Of a DNA stretch of 64,000 bases, positions 18,651 through 25,986 are shown one piece after another. Made by a program: the position numbers and the translations under genes. Positions within the stretch are counted from its first letter, which is position 1; each line of letters begins with the position of its first letter. Location of the stretch: assembly GCF_003217475.1 (NCBI RefSeq), contig NZ_QJSP01000006.1:173878-237877 (forward strand), written 5' to 3'. The notes beneath the pieces were generated by a model that did not search any database, had not been told where the DNA came from, and saw only the letters and a program-made list of their open reading frames with translations. Origin of the DNA: Williamsia limnetica. Its GTDB lineage: Bacteria; Actinomycetota; Actinomycetes; Mycobacteriales; Mycobacteriaceae.

Positions 18651-18666
18651 TCTCATACTGAGATAT
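18651..18666. promoter_or_regulatory. Palindrome overlapping the TetR start codon
   Basis: TCTCA and TGAGA form a perfect 5-3-5 palindrome at 18651-18663. The right half extended (TGAGATAT, 18659-18666) is the inverse of ATATCTCA at 18594-18601. It ends in the ATG of the TetR gene (18665), a position suited to autorepression. Confidence 0.55.
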
Positions 18667-19228
18667 GCCCCCAGATTGGCTCATCGGCTCCGACCGCTCC
18701 GGCACGGCCCGCGCACGCCTGATCGACCTCGCCGGCGCACTGATCGCCGAGCGCGGCATCGACCGCTTCGACATCAACGACCTCGCCACCCGCGCGCACT
18801 GCTCACGCGCAACGATCTACCGCCACACCGGCGGCAAGAAACACATCGTCGAGACCGTCTTCATCCACACCTCCACGCGCATCACCACCACCGTGACCGA
18901 CGCAGTGGCCGGACTGTCCGGCATCGACCGAGCACGAACCGCGATCGCAGAGGCGCTGACCCAGATCCGGAATGATCGGATCGCCCGCCAATTCCTGCAC
19001 TCACAGCACGCCATAGATGGAGCTGGAGCGGCCACCAACTCGGACGCGCTGAGAGCGATCGCCGCCGAGCTCATCGGGCTCGACCCAACGAACACCATCG
19101 TGTCCTCGCTGGCCGTGCGCACTTTTCTCGCCCTCGTCCTGTGGCCCCCGACCGACCCCGCCGACGAACCCCACCTCATCGACGCCCTGAGCACCGCGCT
19201 ACTCGCCGCCGCTTCGCCGGAGTCTTGA
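18665..19228 (+). CDS. TetR-family transcriptional regulator
   Basis: This 187-residue regulator has an N-terminal helix-turn-helix (about residues 17-62: A-LIAERGIDRFDINDLATRAHCSRATIYRHTGGK), followed by a divergent C-terminal ligand-binding domain. It lies back to back with the P450 gene, and palindromes overlap its own start, so it probably represses itself and the P450. The ligand is unknown and likely related to the P450 substrate. Confidence 0.9.
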   Translation: MPPDWLIGSDRSGTARARLIDLAGALIAERGIDRFDINDLATRAHCSRATIYRHTGGKKHIVETVFIHTSTRITTTVTDAVAGLSGIDRARTAIAEALTQIRNDRIARQFLHSQHAIDGAGAATNSDALRAIAAELIGLDPTNTIVSSLAVRTFLALVLWPPTDPADEPHLIDALSTALLAAASPES

Positions 19229-19285
19229 CATGCACACCGGCGCAGCAGCTCTGACGTACGGGGCCCACACTGCGACCCGGCAGTC

Positions 19286-19834
19286 TCAGACCGGCTGTGC
19301 GCGGCGGACTTGGTCGGCGGCTCGTGCCGGGTGTAGTTCCACATCGCAGGAGATGACCGCCGGGCCGACGCGTAGGACCCCGGACGTCAGCGGTTGTGTT
19401 CTCAATCCGCCGCGTCCGATCAGTGCCTTGCGGGTGCCTTCGCCGGCCATCGTGTCCATCCACACACAGGGGTGGGCAGGTCGTCCGCCGCGGAACCGGA
19501 CCGGGCCGTCGCCGGTGTCGATGTCGAACTCCTCGCCGCGCAGTGGATCGAGTTCGAGTCCGCGGACCATCACGTTGCGGCGGGCGACCGCCGGATCGAC
19601 GTCTCCCGCCGCGGTCTCCCAGGCCTCGAGGGCGAGAAAGGTGATGGCCGCCTCGGTGTGCGCCCGGACGCCGAAGAAGCGGTCGCCGCGGATACCTTTG
19701 TTCGCTGTGATCTCGATGTGCGCGGGTGTCTGCGTCGTGACGTCGGCTGCCGGTCCGTCCTTGGCCCGGCCGAAGTAGGCGTGGGCAGGGGACACCAGCA
19801 GGGAGACGATTTCGAAGCGGTACTCGCGTTCCAT
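19286..19834 (-). CDS. MOSC-domain protein
   Basis: This 182-residue protein has a single MOSC domain: an N-terminal VS-L-VSP-HAYFGR, then GI-GDRFFGVRAH, ARRNVMVRGLELD, and the conserved Cys in HPCVWMDTM. MOSC proteins handle sulfur or molybdenum-cofactor-linked chemistry; the Cys is the presumed reactive residue. ATG at 19834 is chosen because the fold starts there; the upstream open frame to 19873 adds a non-conserved stretch. It is divergent from the antiporter gene. Confidence 0.88.
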   Translation of the reverse strand: MEREYRFEIVSLLVSPAHAYFGRAKDGPAADVTTQTPAHIEITANKGIRGDRFFGVRAHTEAAITFLALEAWETAAGDVDPAVARRNVMVRGLELDPLRGEEFDIDTGDGPVRFRGGRPAHPCVWMDTMAGEGTRKALIGRGGLRTQPLTSGVLRVGPAVISCDVELHPARAADQVRRAQPV

Positions 19835-19974
19835 GGGTCTACGGTGGCACGTCGTCCACCTCCGGCCAAACATGAGTTCTGACTTCTGCTTAGCGCATCG
19901 GGCCTCGGTATGGCACTGTCGGACGTCGGGACCCGTCGATATCAGGAGATGGCCGTATTACTACCCGCGAGAAG

Positions 19975-21393
19975 ATGACCACGGAGTCGCCGCGGATGAG
20001 CCTACCCACGCTCACCGCCTTGGTGGTCGGGTCGATGATCGGGGCAGGGGTCTTCACCCTGCCGGCGCGCTTCGGGGGATCCGCCGGTGCGTTGGCCGCA
20101 ATCGTCGCCTGGGTCATCGCCGGGGCCGGAATGTTGACCCTGGCACTGGTCTTTCAGCATCTCGCGATGCGCAAGCCGGACCTCAATTCCGGGGTCTTCG
20201 CCTACGCGAAAGCAGGATTCGGCGACTACGTCGGGTTCAACTCTGCCTTTGGTTACTGGGCAAGCGCGTGTGCGGGCAACGCGTTCTTCTGGGTGTTCAT
20301 GATGAGCACGATCGGTGAGGTGTGGCCGTCGCTTGGACAAGGGGACACGATCGTTGCCGCGTCATTGTCCACCGTGGGCATCTGGGTGTTTGCGGGCCTG
20401 ATCGCCAGAGGAGTCAAGGATGCGGCCGTCATCAACCGCATCGTGACAGTTGCCAAGATGATTCCCATCCTCGCCTTCATCATGATCGCCGCCTTCACTT
20501 TCGATCCGGGGACGTTCACCGGCAACTTCTGGGGGGCCGACACCTTCTCGATGTCGGCGGTGGCGGAACAGGTCAAGGACACGATGGTGATCACCGTGTT
20601 CGTCTTCATGGGTATCGAAGGTGCGAGCGTGTACTCGCGCTATGCCCGACGACGTGAAGACGTCGGGTGGGCCACAATCTTGGGCCTCGTGAGCGTGTTG
20701 TGCGTCTTTGCATCCGTCACCCTGCTGTCGTACGGAGTTCTGCCGCGCAAGGAGATCGCAGATCTACGGCAACCGTCGATGGCGCCTCTGCTCGACGAAA
20801 TCGTCGGCGAATGGGGGAGTGCCTTCATCAGCGTCGGTGTGGTCGTGGCAGTGCTCGGAGCTTATCTGGCCTGGACTCTTATGGCGGCCGAGGTGTTGTT
20901 CGTCCCTGCGCAAAACGACGACATGCCGCGTTTCATGCGCCGCGAAAACGGCGCGGGAGCTCCTATCGCCGCGCTCCTGATGACCACGGCGATGGTGCAG
21001 GCGTTGATCGTCGTCGTGCTCTTCTCCCGTGACGCGCTCGATTTCCTGCTCGACTTGTGCGCAAGCTTGTCCCTGATCCCTTACTTCCTCGCCGCGGCCT
21101 TCGCACTCAAGCTCGCGGTCGACCGCAAACCTGGTGCTGCACTCGAGAAGAAGCCACTGATTGTTGCGGTGCTGGCCACCATCTACACCGTCTTTCTCGT
21201 GTACGCCGCCGGACCGGAGTTCCTGCTCCTGTCATGCATCTTTTACGCCCCCGGGACGTTGCTCTACGTAAGGTCTCGCCGGGAGTCGGGTGATCGAGTC
21301 TTTCGTCCGCTGGAACTGGTCCTGTGCGTGCTGATCGTCGTGGGCGCGGTACTCGGCGTCGTGGGGCTGGCAACTGGCAGCATCACCATGTGA
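19975..21393 (+). CDS. Amino-acid antiporter, APC superfamily (ArcD/ArgO-like)
   Basis: This 472-residue protein has about 12 helices. It carries the APC opening SLPTLTALVVGSMIGAGVF (about residues 8-28) and the AK-GFGDYVGFNSAFGYWAS block typical of basic amino-acid/polyamine antiporters. A conserved M-G-EGASVYS-R motif lies near residue 215. The likely activity is exchange of arginine, ornithine or a related amino acid. No deiminase-pathway genes are adjacent, so the substrate is not certain. It ends 16 bp from a convergent gene. Confidence 0.92.
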   Translation: MTTESPRMSLPTLTALVVGSMIGAGVFTLPARFGGSAGALAAIVAWVIAGAGMLTLALVFQHLAMRKPDLNSGVFAYAKAGFGDYVGFNSAFGYWASACAGNAFFWVFMMSTIGEVWPSLGQGDTIVAASLSTVGIWVFAGLIARGVKDAAVINRIVTVAKMIPILAFIMIAAFTFDPGTFTGNFWGADTFSMSAVAEQVKDTMVITVFVFMGIEGASVYSRYARRREDVGWATILGLVSVLCVFASVTLLSYGVLPRKEIADLRQPSMAPLLDEIVGEWGSAFISVGVVVAVLGAYLAWTLMAAEVLFVPAQNDDMPRFMRRENGAGAPIAALLMTTAMVQALIVVVLFSRDALDFLLDLCASLSLIPYFLAAAFALKLAVDRKPGAALEKKPLIVAVLATIYTVFLVYAAGPEFLLLSCIFYAPGTLLYVRSRRESGDRVFRPLELVLCVLIVVGAVLGVVGLATGSITM

Positions 21394-21409
21394 TGGGACC
21401 GGGCCGGGA

Positions 21410-22483
21410 TCAGCCGACGTACAAGCCTTTCCCGGTGACAAGGGGCAGATCCAGGGTGGTGCGGATCCCAGGCGGCGCGGCAATGACTGCCGGGATGGCG
21501 TTGACGATACGACCGGCGGCGGCCACGATCGCGGCGTGATTGTGGTCGCCTTTGACGCTGGTCGGGCAGATGTCCACGGCGTAGTTCGGTTCGCCGATGA
21601 TCTCGACGCGATACGAACCCCCTTCTTGCGCCGGGCGGGCCCAGTCGGGACGGAGGTCGTCACGCAGACGGGTGACGTGTTCGACGACAATCACCGAGTG
21701 TCCGTTGACCTTTCCGTGGATCTCGAAGCGCATGGCTGCCACAGTGCCCTTTTCGATCCTCCCGACTGCGACGTCGAAAGCCTCGGGTGCGGGCTCCAAT
21801 TCGAAGTTCTCGGTGATCTCATCGACCTCGATGCCGAGTCCTGCAGCAAGCTGCCGAATCGTGGTGCCCCAGGTGAATCCGAGGATGCCGGGCTGGAAGA
21901 GGATCGGCAGCTCGTCCAGGGGTTTGCCGAATCCCATGACGTCGAACATCACGACCGCGCCGTCGTAGGTGGCGTAGTCGGCGATCTCCATGACCCGGAT
22001 CTGCTCGATCCGCTGGCACGTGCCCGCCAGCGCGAGGGGGATCAGGTCATTGGCGAACCCGGGGTCGACACCGGTGATGAAGATGCTGGCGTCACCGTGC
22101 GCGGCCGATGCCTGAACCCGGTCGATGTTTTTGTCGGGCAGCAGTTGCCATGGATACTGCAGGATGACAGGTGCAGAGCCGACGACATCCACACCTGCCT
22201 CCAGGATCTTTTGACAATCCCGCAGCGCGTCGCCCGTCCGGATGTCGCCCATGGCGCAATACACAACGCACTCTGGCTTCGTCGCGAGTACGGCATCGAT
22301 ATCGCCGACCGCGGTGATGCCGGTGACCGCATCGACGCCGGCCAGTTCGCCGGCATCCTTGCCCACCTTGGATTCCGTGGAGACGCCCACCGCGGTCAGT
22401 TCGTAGTCCGCACTCTCGATGAGTTGGGTCAGCGCCAGGCGACCGACGTTGCCGGTGCCGATGAGGGCGACGCGGATCGCCAT
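21410..22483 (-). CDS. 2,4-diaminopentanoate-dehydrogenase-like oxidoreductase
   Basis: This 357-residue enzyme has an N-terminal Rossmann fold (RVALIGTGNVGRLAL, residues 3-17), a middle VYCAMGDIRTGDALRD region, a GVDPGFANDLIPL block and a C-terminal domain. This is the pattern of dihydrodipicolinate-reductase-like or diaminopentanoate dehydrogenase homologues. In actinobacteria such genes usually sit in oxidoreductase clusters without known substrate. Start ATG at 22483 has GAGGAGA 6-7 bases upstream. It is followed on the same strand by an SDR gene upstream of it, with 58 bp between. Confidence 0.83.
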   Translation of the reverse strand: MAIRVALIGTGNVGRLALTQLIESADYELTAVGVSTESKVGKDAGELAGVDAVTGITAVGDIDAVLATKPECVVYCAMGDIRTGDALRDCQKILEAGVDVVGSAPVILQYPWQLLPDKNIDRVQASAAHGDASIFITGVDPGFANDLIPLALAGTCQRIEQIRVMEIADYATYDGAVVMFDVMGFGKPLDELPILFQPGILGFTWGTTIRQLAAGLGIEVDEITENFELEPAPEAFDVAVGRIEKGTVAAMRFEIHGKVNGHSVIVVEHVTRLRDDLRPDWARPAQEGGSYRVEIIGEPNYAVDICPTSVKGDHNHAAIVAAAGRIVNAIPAVIAAPPGIRTTLDLPLVTGKGLYVG

Positions 22484-22541
22484 GAGTGTCTCCTCAGAAG
22501 TGTTGTTCAGCAGGTGAAGTGGACTGGTCGTCGCCGGTCCG

Positions 22542-23282
22542 TCACATGGATTTATGTGGGACGTCCGTGACCAGACCGCCGTCGACGACGAACTCTGTTC
22601 CGGTCGCATACGACGATTCATCGCTGGCGAGGAAGAGGACGAAGGTGGATACCTCGCTGGACTGTCCTGGCCGGCCCAAGGGAATCGTCACGAGATCGTC
22701 GGGGAACTTCTCGGTCATCGGCGTGCGAATCAGGCCGGGGTGCAGGGAATTGACGCGGATGTTGTGGGGCGCCAACTCCAGGGCCACCGACTTCGCCAAC
22801 CCGCGCACAGCCCACTTCGTGGCGACATAGCCATGCGCCCAGGGTGCTCCGCGCAGCCCCTCGATGGATGAGACGTTGATGATCGACCCTCCGCCGGCCG
22901 CGATCATCGGATCGGTCGACGCTTGGATGCCGAAGAAGGTGCCGGTGAGGTTGACGTCGATGATCTTCTGCCACTTGTCGTGTTTGAACTGCTGGATCGA
23001 GCTGCCGTTGGCGATACCGGCGTTGTTGACGAGGACGTTCAGCGACCCGAAATCGTTGACGGCGACCCCGACTGCGGCCTGCCACTGGTCGAACTGCGAC
23101 ACGTCGAGGTGGACATATCGCGCCGACTCTCCGAGTTCGTCGGCAAGCGCTTGTCCCTTTTCGTCGAGGATGTCGCCGATCACGACCTTCGCGCCTTCGG
23201 CGACCAGGAGTCGGGCGTGCGAAGCCCCCATCCCCTGAGCGCCGCCGCTGATGATTGCCACTTTTCCGTCCACGCGTCCCAT
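22542..23282 (-). CDS. Short-chain dehydrogenase (hydroxysteroid-dehydrogenase-like)
   Basis: This 246-residue classical SDR has cofactor motif GGAQGMG (TGxxxGxG-type, residues 10-16), D in the acidic position after the second strand (GDILD, suggesting NAD preference), NNAG, catalytic Ser in NVSSIEG, and Y-x-x-x-K (YVATK). The sequence resembles 3-alpha/20-beta-hydroxysteroid dehydrogenases of actinobacteria. ATG at 23282 is preferred over one ten codons upstream. It may form an operon with the neighbouring oxidoreductase. Confidence 0.9.
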   Translation of the reverse strand: MGRVDGKVAIISGGAQGMGASHARLLVAEGAKVVIGDILDEKGQALADELGESARYVHLDVSQFDQWQAAVGVAVNDFGSLNVLVNNAGIANGSSIQQFKHDKWQKIIDVNLTGTFFGIQASTDPMIAAGGGSIINVSSIEGLRGAPWAHGYVATKWAVRGLAKSVALELAPHNIRVNSLHPGLIRTPMTEKFPDDLVTIPLGRPGQSSEVSTFVLFLASDESSYATGTEFVVDGGLVTDVPHKSM

Positions 23283-23323
23283 GGCAGGCACGCTACCTCG
23301 CCGGCCAGACATGTGTCCAGACC

Positions 23324-24700
23324 CTAGTTTTGTCGAGTGTCCATCTCTGTCTGACGCTGTGCAGGACGGCGGGGGAGTGCCAACTCACGCAGCCGCACCC
23401 AGTCCATGTGCAGAGGTGGTTTGCGAAGTCCCCGACGGGTGCGGGGTACCCGCACCCGCAGAGCGCCTGGCGCGATGGTGCACACCACCGGGACCCGGAC
23501 CATGAGCGCTTCGCCGTCGACGCCGACAGGGATCTCGTCGGTGTCCGCGTCGATGATCACCTCGTGGGTGGCGTTCTGCGTGAGCCCACTCTGGCGGGTC
23601 CGACGCAGCAGACCGAGCGCCTCCCTGGCCGACGAGACCGATATCGTCACCACCCCGAGGAGGCCGGCGTCCAGACGTGCCCGACGTCCGAGGCCTGCCA
23701 AATCGTGGGTCTCGTACAGCCCGTTGCTGACCAAGACCGCCTGTGGGTTGTCGATTGTCAGATTCCCCGATCGAACGCGCAAGCCCGCGCCGCGGTGGTC
23801 ACCGATCAGATCGGGAAGCATGCGTAAGACGGTGCCACGCTTGTCATCCCGGTACTCGGGACTCTGTACCACCTCCGCGTAGGCACCGAACGAGGCGTTG
23901 TTGACGAATGTGCGCCCGCCGATGTTCCCTAGATCGATCCGCAGCTCTATGCCGTCCACGAGAGCATCGAGACAGGTGGCCGGATCGTCGAGGTCGAGTC
24001 CCAGGTCCGAAGCGAAGTGGTTGCGCGTCCCCGCGCTGATCACCAGGTAGGGCAGGTCATGCTCGGCGGCTATGCCCGCGACGAGCGCCTGCGTTCCGTC
24101 GCCGCCGGCCACCCCGAGCAGGTCGGCACCGCGAGCGACGGCGTCCCGGGTCAGGGCGGCGACGTCGACGATGCCGGGGCCCTCGAGCAGTGCGACCTCC
24201 GCACCGAGAGCCTCGGCCTTCTCCTTCAATCCGAACCGGCCGACCTTTTCGCCGCCGGAGCGGGGGTTCATCACGAGAAACGCCTGTCGTGGGGCCGCCA
24301 TGGTCTGCTCGGGCGCCTTCGCCGTGTGCGGCGCGACACGAAGCGCTCCACGCGCGCACAGGACTGAGGCGACCGCGAGAGCCGCCGCCACCAGCACCAC
24401 CCACAACAGATTCGCGCTGATGAGCAAAACGAGGAACGCGAGCGGGGCGAGGATCAGCAGCGCCAACGACACCCATCGCGTTGCTCCGCGACTGGTGAGA
24501 AACCAGAACAGCGCCGCGGTGGCGATGACCACCGTGCCCACAGCCGAGATCAGCAGCGTCAGTGTGTGCAGGCCGGCGAAGACCACCAGAACGGTGATGG
24601 CCACCGCCGGCAGGACGAATGCGGCCCGCGCCAGCAGGCGGCGACCCGGAGTTCCCGGTCGACGCCCTACAGGGTCCCTCGACATGTCGTCGTGTGTCAT
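23324..24700 (-). CDS. Diacylglycerol-kinase-family protein with membrane N terminus
   Basis: The first 120 residues contain four hydrophobic segments, then a diacylglycerol-kinase catalytic domain (about 140-430) with N-P-SGG, a GGDGT nucleotide loop, I-SAGTRN-FA-DLG and the C-terminal GVDGEAL motif. The enzyme should phosphorylate a lipid at the membrane (diacylglycerol, ceramide-like or an actinobacterial glycolipid). The N-terminal helices are an addition to the usual soluble form. Start by ATG at 24700 (TTG at 24703 precedes it; ATG at 24685 is another option). Confidence 0.88.
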   Translation of the reverse strand: MTHDDMSRDPVGRRPGTPGRRLLARAAFVLPAVAITVLVVFAGLHTLTLLISAVGTVVIATAALFWFLTSRGATRWVSLALLILAPLAFLVLLISANLLWVVLVAAALAVASVLCARGALRVAPHTAKAPEQTMAAPRQAFLVMNPRSGGEKVGRFGLKEKAEALGAEVALLEGPGIVDVAALTRDAVARGADLLGVAGGDGTQALVAGIAAEHDLPYLVISAGTRNHFASDLGLDLDDPATCLDALVDGIELRIDLGNIGGRTFVNNASFGAYAEVVQSPEYRDDKRGTVLRMLPDLIGDHRGAGLRVRSGNLTIDNPQAVLVSNGLYETHDLAGLGRRARLDAGLLGVVTISVSSAREALGLLRRTRQSGLTQNATHEVIIDADTDEIPVGVDGEALMVRVPVVCTIAPGALRVRVPRTRRGLRKPPLHMDWVRLRELALPRRPAQRQTEMDTRQN

Positions 24701-24715
24701 CAACGCAGCAGCGAG

Positions 24716-25048
24716 TTACTTGGAGGCGGCCTTTCGGGGTCGCCGAGTCGCCGCCTTCTTCGGGGCTGCGGTCGGCTCTGCCGCCGGTTCCTCGGCCCCA
24801 CCGCTGTGTGCGGTTGCCGAAGCACCATCGCGCCAGCTGATCTCGATCTCGATCTCCGTTTCATCGCCGTCGACCTCGATCTCGAGTTCGAACTCGACGC
24901 GGTCCGCCACCTCCACGGTGATCGAATCGCCACCGGAGCCCAGCTCTACTTCGGACCCGCTCGCGAGCGCTTTGCCGAGGGCGATCAGCCTCTCGGACAC
25001 CTGCTTGCGGGTGAGTTCTGAGGTTCTTTTGATCTCCAGCTTCGGCAC
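24716..25048 (-). CDS. Amphi-Trp domain protein
   Basis: This 110-residue small protein begins P-KLEIKRTSELTRKQVSERL-ALGKAL and continues with alternating hydrophobic and acidic strands (VEFELEIEVDG, then EIEIEISW), the amphi-Trp pattern of two beta-strand repeats ending in Trp. A basic, Ala-rich tail (KKAATRRPRKAASK) follows, which suggests nucleic-acid or envelope contact. GTG at 25048 has CAGGAGC upstream. Family role is not known. It is 15 bp from the lipid-kinase gene and likely cotranscribed. Confidence 0.85.
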   Translation of the reverse strand: MPKLEIKRTSELTRKQVSERLIALGKALASGSEVELGSGGDSITVEVADRVEFELEIEVDGDETEIEIEISWRDGASATAHSGGAEEPAAEPTAAPKKAATRRPRKAASK

Positions 25049-25100
25049 GGTTGCTCCTGATGTCGTAGGGGGTGAAGGTGAGGGGCTGCAGTCGAGCCCT

Positions 25101-25328
25101 TCACCGCCCGCCGCCCGAATCGGTGTCGGTGGGCGGAGCTTTCGGGGCACCAGGGGGTGCGGCTTTCGGGGCACCGGGCGATGCGGAATCGGGCGTCGCG
25201 GTTCGCGGGCTCTGGCGGCGCTCTATTGCCTTGGCGATCACCGAGGCGTCGTCGTCCTGGACTCTGCGCCGGATGACGGGATGGCCGATCACGGCGCGAC
25301 GGTTGATCCTTCCTGCGCGCATGGGCAT
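25101..25328 (-). CDS. Small hypothetical protein coupled to a DUF6325 gene
   Basis: I do not recognise a family. The 75-residue product has a basic N-terminal half (RINRRAVIGHPVIRRR, residues 8-23) and a low-complexity C terminus made of GAPKAP-type repeats. The start at 25328 is just one base beyond the stop of the upstream DUF6325 gene (TCA at 25330-25332), so translation is probably coupled. Confidence 0.62.
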   Translation of the reverse strand: MPMRAGRINRRAVIGHPVIRRRVQDDDASVIAKAIERRQSPRTATPDSASPGAPKAAPPGAPKAPPTDTDSGGGR

Positions 25329-25329
25329 G

Positions 25330-25773
25330 TCAGGTTCCGGACTGCTGGTCGGCCGCGATGGTCGCGATGAGCGCGCGGGTGGGGATCCGGCCCTGGGCGA
25401 CGATCGACGCTCCGATGTCGGTTGCAGTTGCCGAGATGGGGGCGATACCGGTGTTCTCCCACACGATCACTCCCGCGGCGAAGCCGGGTTTGATCGCCCG
25501 AGCCAGGTTGCGGATGTCTTCGGCCGCCAGGATCTCGGCCAATGCGCCGTTCAGAGAGGAAAGTGTCCCTTTGCCGAATTCTTCGAACTCAGATACTTCG
25601 ATGTCTCCGTCGGCTGTCTTCACCATCACCAGCAGGTCGAGTACCCGGATGATCTCGCGGTCTACGAGACTTATGAGGGTATCGGTCATGGACGGCGTGA
25701 AACTGTCGACGCCGGAGGGGAATTCGACGACAACATAGTCGACGGGTCCCAGTTCGGTGCTCTGGTTCGCCAT
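25330..25773 (-). CDS. DUF6325-family protein
   Basis: This 147-residue soluble protein starts with LGPVDYVVVEFP (residues 8-19) and contains ISLVD-x-x-IIRVLDLLVMVK, D-GDIEV-EFEE and a C-terminal AGVIVWENT-A segment, the DUF6325 pattern. The family has no assigned function; in actinobacteria such genes often accompany stress-associated small proteins. It is upstream of the 75-residue and amphi-Trp genes on the same strand, and 213 bp from the divergent LAL regulator. Confidence 0.82.
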   Translation of the reverse strand: MANQSTELGPVDYVVVEFPSGVDSFTPSMTDTLISLVDREIIRVLDLLVMVKTADGDIEVSEFEEFGKGTLSSLNGALAEILAAEDIRNLARAIKPGFAAGVIVWENTGIAPISATATDIGASIVAQGRIPTRALIATIAADQQSGT

Positions 25774-25986
25774 GTGATCTCCACAAAGTTGTCCGCCGCG
25801 GATGTACGTACCGGAAGCGACGCTCCTCGAGCCTCACCTGCAAACCATCGTGTAAGTGAAGCCCCATCTTGTCGTCACCCGATCCGAATGAGGTGTGCTG
25901 ACGCGTAACTGAACCTATGATCAAACGGTGTTCCCCTCCCGCGTCGGACGGTCGTCGGGAGCTGACCAGCAAGGGGGGGTCAAGAA

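Noticed and set aside
25774-25986. Sigma-B/F-type promoter (GTTT-GGGTA) before the DUF6325 gene
   Set aside because: A GGTTT and a GGTAC are both present on the minus strand, but the distance between them is about 29 bases, too long for this promoter class. The csbD-like leader gives only a partial match as well.
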